Shown: in pieces, positions 44,582-56,469 of the stretch | Position numbering within the stretch: position 1 is the first letter of the stretch | How the letters are laid out: each line of letters opens with the position of its first letter | Assembly (NCBI GenBank): GCA_030549775.1 | Contig: CM060180.1 | Span: 89,567,172-89,631,171 of the forward strand | DNA length: 64,000 nucleotides | Source: Tamarix chinensis | Taxonomy: Eukaryota; Streptophyta; Magnoliopsida; Caryophyllales; Tamaricaceae | Direction: 5' to 3' | The notes under the pieces: generated by a model | Told to the model about the DNA's origin: nothing | The model's database searches: none | The model's input: only the letters and a program-made list of their open reading frames with translations | Position numbers and translations under genes: made by a program

Positions 44582-46060
44582 TGATAAAGAAAATTTTTCC
44601 CATAATTTTGCTTTCTTACCTTAGCTTTGGGACTTCATTTAATCTCTTTTACATATTTTTCTATGATTTTGGTTTATTATTTGCATTACCGCTTTCTTGA
44701 GCTTTGTATTGAAGGATTTCCTGAAAAACACCAATTATGAGAAAGAATTGCTTATTTTTGGAGAAAAGGACCTAGTAAGGAAAGCTTGGGAGGTGAGTGC
44801 ATTGACTCAACATATTTATGGAAGTGTATTGAAGCTATAAGAGCCAAAAGATGTGTCAAGATATCCCTAAGATGACTGAAACGGAAGCTGCACGGTCGGC
44901 TGCACACCCCTATGATTATGGAAGAAAACAGAATTGCACAGCCAGACAGTGTAAGGTTATACGACCATGTAAAATTCTGAACTGAAAAGTTGAGGATAAA
45001 AATATTGCACGACCGTGTAAGGTCGGAAATTCAAAAATGTTGAGAGTTGAGAAAATTGTAAAGGCCATACGACCGTGTAGCAATAGTCTTCCCCACGGTT
45101 TACGTGCGCGACATGGTTGGCATGATGGGGATTTTTGTGGCACACCTCAGTGACTTCTTAAGGAGATATAGAGGAGGTTTTAGGGCACCTTTAGACCCCT
45201 CATTACCGAGCTTAACTTTATATAATTGTTTTTTCCTTTAGTTTTGATTTTTTCGGAGATTCATTGTGTAATTCGTGTACTGTTGACTCGGAAGCAACAT
45301 TGCTCTCTTCTAGATTACGGTTACTTCAATCTAATTCTTCTTCTTTGTATCTTTGCATTTTTATTATGATTATCAAGCCATTTATTTCGTTAAGTTCATT
45401 TGAAAATATAAGTGAGTAGTTTCGTTTCTAGGATTGGACTAGGTACCATTTTAGTGATTATTATGATGCATTAAAGTATTATGTCATATGATTGATTTGT
45501 TTATAATGTTATATATGCTAGATTTAATTATTATAAAGTGGACTTGATGAAATCTGACTTCCTTAGATGTAATCAATAACTGAAAGGCTAAGATTATTAT
45601 TGAAAATTAGCATATATATGGGAATTTAAGCAATCACGAAAGCAGATGTTTAATTCTCAGGGACTCTAGAATTGGTGATGCTTAATGGGTTTAGTTTAAT
45701 TTGTGAGTCACGAAAGTAGTCGGTAAATTAGATTAAATTCATTCTTAGACCTTGAAAGAGGCTAATGAATATAATATGGCAAATTGTCCACAATTAGTGA
45801 ATTAATCTATGGTATAAACATTGTTTCATTATTGATTATTAATTCAAAGACCGAAGTTCGATCCTAGGTTTCACTCTTATTGTTTAGTATCTGTAAGTTA
45901 TAAAGCCTTTTGTAATTATTCTTTTTATCCGAATGCATACCCCCATTTTATATAGATTTAGATAGTTAAAATAGCAAAGAGGTGTACTTCATTATGAAGT
46001 CCCTGTGGGATACGACCTTGAAATGATATAACAAATCTTTGCACTTGCGGAAATAGCACA
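44582..46060 (+). repeat. Element D 5' LTR
   Basis: Begins TGATAAAGAAAATTTTTCCC and ends AATAGCACA, repeated at 55495-55592 plus 62562-63999. It includes several ACGACCGTGTA/GCACGGTCG repeats at 44880-45090 and a TATA-like TATATAA at 45219-45225. Minus-strand frames at 44.9-45.1 kb are not genes. Confidence 0.9.
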
Positions 46061-46069
46061 ATAAGTTTT

Positions 46070-46087
46070 TGGCGCCGTTGCCAGGGA
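46070..46087 (+). promoter_or_regulatory. Element D primer binding site (tRNA-Asp)
   Basis: TGGCGCCGTTGCCAGGGA matches the complement of the 3' end of plant tRNA-Asp(GUC) (TGGCGCCGTTGCCGGGGA) with one change. This primer is the usual one for Athila elements. Confidence 0.9.
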
Positions 46088-46189
46088 CTGTCTTGTTATT
46101 TTGGCTAGAATAAATCCTTTAATTCCCTTATATCCTTTATCTTTGCTAGTTTATTGTTTGTTGTATTCAGTTTTAGGAACTATTTATGC

Positions 46190-47570
46190 AATAATCCTTT
46201 CAACTTGGGCCTCCATCTGAGCTAGACCCTGAGATCGAACGAACATTGACTGGGTTATGGAGGTGGATAAGTAAGACAAAAGCAAGCGTGTGTTTAGAGA
46301 CCATGGTTGAGACTGATGGAGAAGAGGAGAAACATCACTCTCTTAAAGTTTTTGCATCTCCAAATGCATACGGGATGCAATCGAGCATCTAGAAGCCAAA
46401 TGTAGCTGCCAACAATTTTGTGATCTAACTTGTGTTGCTCAATATGGTTCAGCAAAATCAATTCAGTGATAGCCCAACATAGGACCCTAACTTACACATT
46501 TCTATTTTTCTCAAGTATTATGACAACTTGAAGATGAATGGAGTTTCGGATGACACGATCAAGGTTCGGTTATTTTCGTTCTCATTCGGGATAAAGCAAG
46601 GGCCTGGTTGCAATCACTTCCCCTAGAGTCCATTACCACTTGGGATCAACTTTCTTGAGCCTTTCTCAAGAAACACTTTCCACCATCCAAAATAGTTCAA
46701 TTGAGAAACCTTATTACAAGCTTCAACAGGAAAGGATGGTGAATCACTCTATAATATATGGGAGTGCTACAAAAACATGTTGCAAATGTGCCCACATCAT
46801 GGGTTAGAAGAATGGTTGCTAGTCCACATGTTTTATAATGGCTACATTACAACACCAGGTTAACTCTACATGTTGCATCGGGAGGCACTCTCATGAAAAA
46901 AAGCATACCATATGCTAAGCAACTAATTGAAGATATGGCTCAAAATTATTACCAATGGTCAGGTGAGCACTCTATAGCTAAGAAGAGTGGCAAGTATGAC
47001 ATTGATACTCTGGATCACCTCTCTTCACGAGATGATGCATTATTTCAAAAAATTGATAGATTAAGTGTTAACGCATTAACAACCTCCCCTACTTTTTGTG
47101 AGATTTGTTGCATTACAGGACACTCATCGGTTTCATGTCACTCAGTTACTCCTCCACCCCCGGAAGCAACTCTAGTGGACCACGTTAACTATGTCAATAA
47201 CTTCAACCAAAAAAGAGATCCATTTTCCCCCCACCTATTACATAGGATGGCAAAACCATCCAAATTTATCTTACAAGAACCCACCATAGAACCCCATCCC
47301 TTAATCAAATTTTAGGCCCTCAGGTTTCCAAAACCTTAGACCACCATTCTTATCTCCTCCCAAATCAAATCTTGAGTTGATGATGGAGAACTTCATAGCC
47401 TCTCAAAACAAACAAACCAAGGATTTGAAGAATTGGGTCAAAAGCTTAAGTTCTAAGGTTGAATCCCTAGCCATGCACAATAAAATGTTGGAAAATCAAA
47501 TCATCCAAGTGGCTCAACAATCGGGATCTTCCTCTTTACCTACTGGAATGCTTCCCGGATAGTCAAAGAA
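46190..47570 (+). pseudogene. Element D gag remnant
   Basis: Starts around LGPPSELDPEIERTLT (46207), the common Athila gag opening. Core blocks are MVQQNQFSDSPT*DPNLHIS, FSFGIKQGPGCNHF, GKDGESLYNIWECYKNML and MCPHHGLEEWLLVHMFYNG, then from 46893 MKKSIPYAKQLIEDMAQNYY and WSGEHSIAKK. A cysteine pair near CEICCITGHSSVSCHS (about 47095) stands where Athila gags have their CX2C...H...C knuckle. Frameshifts and stops split it into at least three frames. The protein would form the virus-like particle. Confidence 0.85.
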
Positions 47571-47994
47571 AAATCATAAGGGATCCCTTAATGCTATAGC
47601 CCTTTGAAGTGGAAAGGAGTTGGAGGGCCCTATTTTACGGATGGAAATAGAAGAGGAAAGTAAAAGAGTTGAAGAGGAAGTGGAAATACATAAAGAAGAT
47701 GTGCATGTTGAAAATGAGACCACCTTAGGGAAAGATAATAAGGTAGAAAAGTATGTCCCTTCACCACCATATAATCCTCCCCTACCTTTCCCTCAATGAC
47801 AAGTAAAAGCGAGATTAGAAAAATAGTTTGGAAGGTTTGCAGAAATTTTAAAGAGATTACAAAGTAATATTCTAATTATGGAAGTTATATCATAAATGCC
47901 TACTTATGCCAAATCTTTAAAAGAAATTATCGCTAATAAGAGATAGTTAGAAGAGTATGAGACGGTTGCACTAACATAATAATGTAGTGATATT

Positions 47995-48560
47995 ATTCAA
48001 AAAAAGATTCCACCTAAGCTCAAAGGCCCTGGCTTATTCTCTATTCCCTGCACTATCGGTGACATGTCCATTAATTGTACACTTTGTGATCTTGGATCTA
48101 GTGTTAGTCTAATGCCTCTTTTTGTTTGCAAGAAGCTACATATGGGAGATTTGAAGCCTACCACCATATACCTCCAATTAGCAGATCTATCAATAAAACA
48201 CCCAGTATTTATATTATAAGATGTACCTATCCAAGTCGGTAAGTTTGAATTTTGGTTGATTTTGTCATTTAAGAAATAGAGGAAATTCTCAAATCCCAAT
48301 CATTTTGGGAAGACCTTTCGTGGCTACTACAGGAGTAGTTATAGATGTAAAGAATGGAAAACTCTACCTCAACATAAGGGAAGATGAAGTAGATTTTGAT
48401 TTACCTTCCACAATAAAATTCCCCTTAATTAACAATACTTGTTGTAGGATCAATATCATGGACATGATGATTCAAGAAGATCTTGCTGATTTGATCTCAG
48501 ATGATTCATTGGAGAAATGTTTAATGAGAGACAGACTAATCCATAAAGGTGATGAATAAG
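47995..48560 (+). pseudogene. Element D aspartic protease remnant
   Basis: Reads PPKLKGPGLFSIPCTIGDM, then CTLCDLGSSVSLMPLFVCKK with the DLGSS catalytic loop (the Athila/Tat version of DTGA), YLQLADLSIKHPVF, and, after a stop, GRPFVATTGVVIDVKNGKL in the open piece 48305-48559. Stops lie between the blocks. Its role would be cleavage of the Gag-Pol precursor. Confidence 0.85.
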
Positions 48561-48699
48561 TAGTTGCTTATGCTGCCATGCTCGGAGAAGATCATGCCTA
48601 TGAAAAACAATCAGGTGTAGTTGTCCCGATTGAAAGAGAATAACATGATTCATCATGTACGGAAAAAGCTACACCTAAGGTAGAGACAAACCTCTCCCT

Positions 48700-50195
48700 T
48701 CCTCTCTCAGGTCTGAATTTTTAAACTCCAAAGGTGAATATCCTATCCTTGTAAATGCTATCCTCAATAAAGAATAAGTTGAAAAATTATTTAAAGTCCT
48801 TACGCTACACAAAGATTCCATTGGATATTCCATTGAAGACATAAAAGGCATGAATCCTTCATTTTGCATGCATCATATTTTATTAGAAGGACACAAATCA
48901 TCCATTGAGCATCAAAGACGGTTAAACTCAAACATGAAGGAGGTCATAAAAAGGAATTGCTTAAACTCCTAGATGCCAGAATCATTTACTCTATCTCAGA
49001 TAGTGAGCGGGTAAGCCCAGTTCAGGTTGTACCTAAGAAAGGGGGCATGACTGTCATAAGAAATGAGCAAAATGATCTAATCCCTATAAGAATGGTCATC
49101 GGGTTGCGTATATGTATTTAATATAGAAAGTTAAATAAGGTGACCCGAAAGGATCATTTTCCCTTTCCTTTTATCGATTAGATGCTGGAAAGGCTAGTTA
49201 GGCACTCTTATTTTTGTTATCTAGATGGATATTCGGGATTCTTTCAAATCCCTATCCACCCTAGTGATTAAGAAAAAAACAACATTTACATGCCCATATG
49301 GTACTTATGCTTATAGGATAATGCCATTTGGTTTGTGTAAGGCCCCAGCTACTTTTCAACGCTGTATGATATCCATATTCTTTGATTTTATCAAAAATAT
49401 TATGGAAGTGTTTTTGGATGATTTCTCTATTTATGACACCACCTTTTATGATTGCCTCGATAATCTTGCTAAGTTCTTAAAAATATGTAAAGAAGTGAAC
49501 CTTGTTCTTAACTGGGAAAAGTTCCATTTTATGGTACAAGAAGGAATTATTCTAGGACACTTAATCACTAACAGGGGGATTGAAGTTGATAGGGCAAAAA
49601 TTGACATTATTGCTACAATGCCTCCCCCAACTAATGTCAAAAGTGTTCAGATGCTAGATTCTATAGGCGTTTCACAAAAGACTTCTCAAAAATTACTAAG
49701 CCTCTAACCCACTTCCTCGTCAAGGATACCCCTTTTACATTTAATCAATCTTGTTTGAATGCTTTTAGTAAGTTAAAGGAAATATTAACCACTACCGTAG
49801 TTATAAGACCACCCAATTGGAGCCTTCCTTTTGAGGTAATGTGTGATGCCAGTAACTATGCCATTGGGGCTATTTTTGGGTAAAGGAAGGACGGGAAAGT
49901 ATATGCCATATATTATGCCAGCAGGACTTTGGATGATGCTCAAATGAATTACACTACAACCAAAAAGGAACTCCTTGCTGTGGTGTTTTCCTTGGATAAA
50001 TTTAGATCTTATCTTGTTAGATCGAGAGTCATTATGTTCACTGATCATGTAGCTCTTAGGCATCTCTTGTCAAAGAAAGATGGGAAACCAAAATTGATTA
50101 GGTGGATCCTCCTCTTGCAAGAATTTGATTTGGAGATCACATACAAGAAATGTACTGAAAATGTACTAGTGGATCACCTTTCCAGGTTGAGTTAA
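48700..50195 (+). pseudogene. Element D reverse transcriptase and RNase H remnant
   Basis: After a broken N-terminal part (GYSIEDIKGMNPSFCMHHI, about 48820), the open piece 49225-49707 has PYGTYAYRIMPFGLCKAPAT and VFLDDFSIY, carrying the catalytic (Y/F)xDD as FLDD. LGHLITNRGIEVDRAKI follows. RNase H is seen as [37 protein letters not shown] and [15 protein letters not shown], ending LVDHLSRLS at 50195. At least six stops or frameshifts are present. The sequence is a typical plant Ty3-gypsy polymerase, Athila type. Confidence 0.9.
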
Positions 50196-50399
50196 GAGAT
50201 GCATGAAGAAGAAAAGGATGAATGCCCAATTGATGATTCATCCCCTAATGACAATATTTTTGCCGATGAGAGCCTCCAAGCCCCATGATTCATGGATCTT
50301 GTTAATTATATTATTTCCAAGGTGTTAGTTGAAGACCTATCTTATTAACAGCATAAGAAATTCCTTTCCGATGTTAAACATTATTTTTGGGATGATCTT

Positions 50400-51510
50400 T
50401 GTCTTTACAAGCATTGTGTAGATGAGGTTTTTCGGCAATGCATTCAGGAAGATGAAATTTTGGATATCATTACCCATTATCATTCATCACCATATGGCAG
50501 TCATGCTAGCACCTCGAGGATAGCTACAAGGGTACTTCTCGTAGGATTATATTGGCCAACTCTCTTTAAAGACGTGAGGAGTTTTGTGGTGGCATGTGAT
50601 TGCTGCCAAAGAATCGAGAATACCTTAAGACGTAATGAGATGCCTCTAAGTAATATTTTTGAGGTAGAATTACTCAACGTGTGGGGGATTGATTTTATGG
50701 GTTCGTTTCATTCATCTCACAATAATAAGTACATATTGATTGTAGTGGATTACGTTTCAACATGGGTAGAGGCGTTAACGTATCCAACGAACGATGTGAA
50801 GGTAGTCATTAAGCTATTTTAGAAGGTTATTTTCCCCCATTTTAGAGTTTTAAGGGCTGTGATCAGTGATAGAGGATCCCACTTCACTAACAAGGTATTA
50901 AGCAAGCTCTTGACGAAATATGGTGTAGCTCAAAAAATGGCCCCTCCATATCATCCTCAGACGAGTGGTCAATTGGAGATTATTAATACAGAAATAAAAA
51001 GGATCCTAGAAAAGACCATATCTAAGTCAAGGAAAGACTGGTCCTCTTGACTATATGACATTATTTGGGCCTATCAGACAGCTTATAAGATCCCTATCTA
51101 CACCATACCATTCTGTTTGGTATATGAAATTTCATATCATCTGCCTATTGAGGTTAAATACAAGGCATATTGGGCCATAAAGACTATTCATCTAGGTTTG
51201 AAGGATGCAGGTGAGTTGAGAATGCTTTAACTCAACGAATTTGATGAGTTGTAGTTAGATACTTATGAAAATGCTAAAATATATAAGGAAAGAATGAAGA
51301 AGTGGCATGATAAGCATACTCTCCAAAAAGATTTTAAGTAGGGAGAGCTGGTATTCCTATAACTCCCGTCTGAAATTTTTTCCTGAAAATCTTCTATTAA
51401 GGTGGTTGGGTCCATTCTAAGTGCTTAAAGTATATGCTTATGGGGCAGTTAAAGTTTGGAGTAAATCTAAGGGAAGGTTCAAAGTCAATCGATAGTGTTT
51501 AAAGCATTAT
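50400..51510 (+). pseudogene. Element D integrase remnant
   Basis: The zinc finger includes [17 protein letters not shown] and [10 protein letters not shown]. The catalytic core has WGIDFMGSF (first Asp), VISDRGSHFTNK (second Asp) and HPQTSGQLEIIN with the catalytic Glu. The C-terminal part continues WAYQTAYKIPIYTIP and ERMKKWHDKH before fading near 51500. Stops at 50821 and 51048 and several later ones disable it. Confidence 0.9.
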
Positions 51511-52859
51511 GTTGTCGGATCTCTAGTTGAGAAGTTGGGGGTCCATCGCCCTTCTTGAGGTACCATCAGTTTGAAAAACATAGAGGTTGAGCTCATGACC
51601 CTAAACAAGCACTTCATGGTAAGCAAACCATGTTTTATATTTTCCTTTCTTATGTTTCTTTTGTTTTGTGTGTTCTTCCTTTTCTTTTGTTTCCTTTGTT
51701 TTTCTCTCTTTGTTGTAGCTTTTTGGTAGGAAAGATTGCTTATCAAAGCTATCAAATGGATAATAGGAGGTTATAGTACATTACATGAAAAAAGGAGCAA
51801 GAGAAATGAAGAATATGGGGTTGCACAGCCTAAGCACGATCTAGCGTATGGCCATGAATAACCCTGTCATTGGAAAGTAGAAAAATATGAGAGCAGAGAT
51901 TTTGCATGGCCTGGTCATGCCAGATCTACACGGCGGTGCTGATCCATAAATTATCAAGCTGAGAGGAAAATTGTTGCACCATTTTCCCGTGCATAACCTG
52001 CATGCCCGTGCACACCCATTTCCTTCTTAGCACGGTCTGCTCGTGCAAATGGCGCATGACCATGCGAACCTGTCTGGACATATATATGCATGCTTATGAC
52101 CCCCTTTTCCCCTTCCCTCACTATTGTACTCCCTCATTTTCAAACCCTAAGCCCAACCTCTTCCACCTCCTCTTTCCTCCTATATCTACACCATTCCACC
52201 GCCCTTGACGTAGTTCCACCACCACCAACCACCACATGACCTGTAGCACACTGCATAGCCGGGTAGTGCAACCCTTGCACACCATATTTCCACAATCCTT
52301 CCTCAAACATGCAGAAACCACCCACTGTACCTCTACATACCACCCTTTCACCAACTATTTCACTTTCACAACCTCCCCTCCCACCACCATTTCCACCATC
52401 AAACACCTACTTGATCTTCCATTCCACCACCTCTCCTAAAACCTGCCACCATCCCTTATTTAAAGTGCACACCCACCACCCCTGCACATTATGCTTGCGC
52501 AGATCCTTGCACCGTTCACTAGTGCACCACCACACACCACTTCTCCCTCTCACTGTTTCTACATCGATTATACAAACAAGCATTTTTTTTGGTTTGATAT
52601 TTCCTTTACTAGTTACATTGATTATGGTTTTAGTTCTTCTATAATTCTTGCTAAAATTCCATTGTATATCTTCCAATCTCAATTACGGTATGTGTATTGC
52701 CCAATCTATTTTATAACGCTTTGTTGTTTTAGATTGAAAGCAATAACGTCCCCCAAGAAATGATCAAAATTGAACTAGGAGGAAGGTGAGTTCTCTCAAC
52801 CACAACCACGCCAATCAAAAGGGTGAGGTAAGGCTGCAAATACATAACCCTCAAATCCT
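51511..52859 (+). other. Element D non-coding spacer between pol and 3' ORF
   Basis: Includes more GCACGGTC/GTGCATGACC-type repeats like those of the LTR (51830-52070) and a C/A-rich stretch (52120-52560) that gives overlapping open frames on both strands. The overlapping frames are compositional: no domain is recognisable in any of them. Confidence 0.5.
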
Positions 52860-54045
52860 TATATTATTATCATTACCGACCCCAATGATAAGGATCTCTA
52901 TGAGGGGCTAGTAAATTGAAACATTACCCCAACTTGATTCATTGATTGGGATTTTCTCGATGCCCTAGGGATTAAAGAGGATGTTGTGTATTTGCTTTCT
53001 TGTAGTGGTCTATACCATTTCTTTTTAAATGCATTTCCTACGAGTAAGAGACTCACTCTTGAGTTACTAAGTTCCTTCATTTTCGATCGTATCGATGAGT
53101 CCATCATGTTTCAGCTCTTTAAGAAGACTTGCCAAATGTCTTTGTCTAGGTTCTCGTCCTTGCATTGTTTGCCCACTTATGGTTGATGACTTTCTGAGGG
53201 CTCCCAAATGTGGGATCCTCAAGAATTATGGTGAGAAATCACCTTACCAAAGAAGGGTTTTCCTCCTAAACCATACAATGGACACCATGTGAAGGCCACA
53301 TTAATTTACAGTCTAGCTTTGCATTATGTCCAATGGCTTCTAGCTGGCTTAATTTTTGTCCAAGGGGAAAGCTAGGGAAATGTACACAAATTGGAGCTCT
53401 TCGCTCTACGCTGTATGCTCTGGGATAGTGACCTCAATGCAAGGTACTATCTTGCTTATCATTTTAGTATAGTGAGCACTAATCTCACCAGTGATATCAT
53501 CGTAGGCGGTATCATAATGTACATTGCCACTAGTCTCAGTTATAGTTTAGATGACATCCATGTCTTGCTGACCTACTTTAGGCTAGACACCTGCATAAAT
53601 ACAAAGTTAATTGTGTAAGATCAATGTCAATATAGATTATATTATAACTAGGAGGTGTGGTACCCACTTCCCAACCCAACCTTCACCACCCTCATCGAGA
53701 CTAGCCACACTAACTGGTTACCTTCTCCTTATATGCCACACCCAGGTCAGGTAATGCCACCTCTCTCGGATGATAACCTTGATATCCTGGAAGAAGAGCA
53801 TCATTTACCATTTCTTACTCTCCCACTGCGTCCTTCGTTTGGCACCGATTCTGGCCCTTCTTCCTCGGGCACCTCTTAGGATGCCTGCTTCCAATATATC
53901 AATGACCGATTCAATATTTTGGATGCTCAAGTTGCTAGTCTTAGGGAGGCTATTGCTCCCATAAACCAAATGAACTCCATGATACATCAAATGTATCAAT
54001 AGCATTTGGAGCACGACTATCCTCCTCCACCATCGCTCCAATGAT
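52860..54045 (+). pseudogene. Element D 3' ORF (Athila ORF2/env-position protein) remnant
   Basis: Blocks seen are FFLNAFPTSKRLTLELLSSF (53010), SIMFQLFKKTCQMSLSRFSS, ELFALRCMLWDSDLNARYYL, then IIVGGIIMYIATSL and LDTCIN (53391-53600), and near the end ILDAQVASLREAIAPINQM, a short coiled-coil-like tail. This is the protein usually found in the env position of Athila elements, of unknown function. I see no convincing signal peptide or fusion-type membrane segment, so an envelope role is not supported here. Frameshifts and stops break it into at least four pieces. Confidence 0.7.
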
Positions 54046-55483
54046 TGAGTTTGCCCGCCCCCTGTTCCTCATTTCCACATTGTGGACAATGTGGTATTTA
54101 AGCATGGGGAGTCGTTTCTTTTCTGCTTTAGCTATTGCTTGTTTTGTTGTTTCTTGTTTTCTTTTTCCTTTATTTTCTATTATATTTTCTATTGCTTGTG
54201 TTGTTTTTTTTTTTGCGAAATGAATGCCTATGATGACCAAATGATAGAATCTTCTACATAACCTGATCATTCACTAGTAAAACCCATAAATTGCGAGCTG
54301 TTACAACTGATATATTTAAAAATGGCTTATAGCGCATACCTCTCAAGTGATAGACTCTCAAACCACTTATTATTATAACACTATAATGGTTTATCTTCAT
54401 AGACTTACCCATCCAGGCTAAGACTTATTAAATGAGGCTCCTAACAAAGAACCAGTGAGACTTTGATCTTTAGAGACTGTCCACCTTTTATGTATTCTTA
54501 CTTTTCCTAATTATGTATTCTCTCCTCTAATATGAGAAACTAGAACTTGCATACACTCTCTTTGAAACTGCATACGACTTATGCATGCATTAGTGTGATA
54601 GAGGCATGTGTTTTCTTTGATGGCTACTTTATCCATAAGCCATCAAATAACACTAGTTTTCCTTTTGTTCAACCCCTTTGAGCATAAGCTTTTTCCTTCT
54701 TTTACTTGCATACTAGCTATTTTCCCAAAGGAACTACCCTACCTTGGTCTGAAAACTAGGGAGCTGTAGCTAATGGATTCAATTATGGTAGATAGGGTAA
54801 AAAGACAAGCATGGAGATATTTAAAAAAATTAAAAATTTATATATATTTCCATTTATATCTTCTAATTCTTCTTCGTAAAAAAAACAAGAGAATAAAGGG
54901 GAGCCTTGGTGTGTATTTAAGAGTGATTAGAAAGTTTCCAATTCTATTATCAATTTGTAGCTACTTCTCTTTTGGTTTTTAGACCCATAGCTACATTCCC
55001 AGATCTATCTTACCTTTCACCCTGTCCCCCTTACAACCCTCTTAAGACCTCTTGATTTTTATAATGCGTAATGTCTTTAAGCGGTGAAGAAGAAGATTTT
55101 ATGCAAGCATATGGTCACTCATCATTAGATAGGAGAGTATTGAGTGACATTATTATCCCTAAAAACATAGTTGAGCACATAGTGTCCACACTTCACTAAA
55201 GAGAGTAAGTCTACGGCCTTGTTTAACCTCTATTTTGTCAGGATGGCATTTACACGATCCTAAAATACCTTAGAGTGTCATAATAATTCTGATTTGTGTG
55301 TCCGCGCTAAAGGGTTGTCTCGCTTTATTTTCTATATTACTATTACCGCTTGCAGTGTGGGTCAAACTAGACTTTATGTGCCCTATTTATGTTGTTGGTC
55401 CTATCATCCGAGGCTTTGTTATCGTTCCACTCATTCCGTTATTCTATGTTTTTTTGTTTGCTTGGGGACAAGCAAATAATAAT
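54046..55483 (+). other. Element D 3' untranslated region
   Basis: T-rich non-coding sequence between the 3' ORF and the PPT. It includes ATTGTGGACAATGTGG at about 54079, a phrase I associate with Athila 3' regions, and the usual CTTGGGGACAAGCAA shortly before the PPT. Small open frames lack domains. Confidence 0.55.
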
Positions 55484-55494
55484 CACGTGGGAGT
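55484..55494 (+). promoter_or_regulatory. Element D polypurine tract
   Basis: CACGTGGGAGT directly before the 3' LTR start TGATAATGTG. The purine run GTGGGAG is short but correctly placed. Confidence 0.6.
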
Positions 55495-55592
55495 TGATAA
55501 TGTGAAATTTTCCCATAATTTTTCCTTTCTTTACCTTTGCTTTGGGACTTCATTTAATCTCTTTTACATATTTTGCTATAGTTTTGGTCTAT

Positions 55593-56469
55593 TGATGTGG
55601 TTTTTATTAAAGTAACGGAAGGTTGGATCAAAGATTGTATGAGAAGCATTCACCCCATTGATTAATGCAAAAGAAACGAAGTAATTTGCTGGAGTATAGG
55701 TGAAGAAATTGAGTAATCAAGTTGAAGATACTTGACAGATTTGGATAGCCTTCAAATGTGTCGAGTTTGAAGATAGATTGAGGAAGGTTGAATCCTAGAT
55801 TTTCCTTGCTCAATGTTTATCAAAAGGGGAGGATAGACTTTATCTAACTTTTCTCAAAGTTTGATAAAAAATTCTTATTCATTCTCTTTCAATTCTCTTC
55901 ATACAAAGCTGCACACAAGAGGTATATATAGGGGAAGGAAGTAGTCGGTGGTTAGCTAGCCTAAACCAGCCGATTATTCCCTCTTAATATAGCCCATTAA
56001 TCATATTTAAATTAAGCCCATATTTACCTTAATCTAAAGCATAATATCATTGGTTAAATGATAATAAGGATTAATATTACAAAGCTATACAATTGACTAA
56101 GATACATACATGAAACTATAGCAATACCCTAACTTACATAAAATAAACTTAGGGTTAGGGTTTACAACAAGTTAATACAAATAATGAATATCATCACTAT
56201 ATCTTCTTGTTGTAATGTATCATCCCATGTATGCCATAGTCTTGCATGTTTTGAATACTTGTACACATTAAAGTGTATTAACATCTTCTTCTTGCAAATA
56301 TGTAACATACCTACAAGAACAACTTGAATGTTTTTCAATGTCAAGCATAAAATAATTGTCAAGAATATTTAATATGATAGACTCCAATATTAAGAAAGCT
56401 AAATCTTCCTTACCTTGAGGATTAATATGAACATGACAATCATTAGGTTCATTGGATGTTCCTGCATCA
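55593..56469 (-). repeat. Element E 3' LTR
   Basis: Direct repeat of 61693-62556, with many single-base differences by eye. A minus-strand TATA box (TATATACC context) is at about 55923-55930, matched at 62010-62018. On the minus strand it starts TGATGCAGGAAC and ends ACCACATCA. Confidence 0.92.

Noticed and set aside
52002..52763. Many overlapping frames on both strands in the Athila spacer
   Set aside because: The C/A-rich composition lacks stops on both strands; none shows a domain and pol and the 3' ORF are already accounted for.
53950..54270. Minus-strand frame with a basic stretch near the Athila 3' ORF
   Set aside because: Antisense to the recognised 3' ORF tail and T-rich UTR; no domain.
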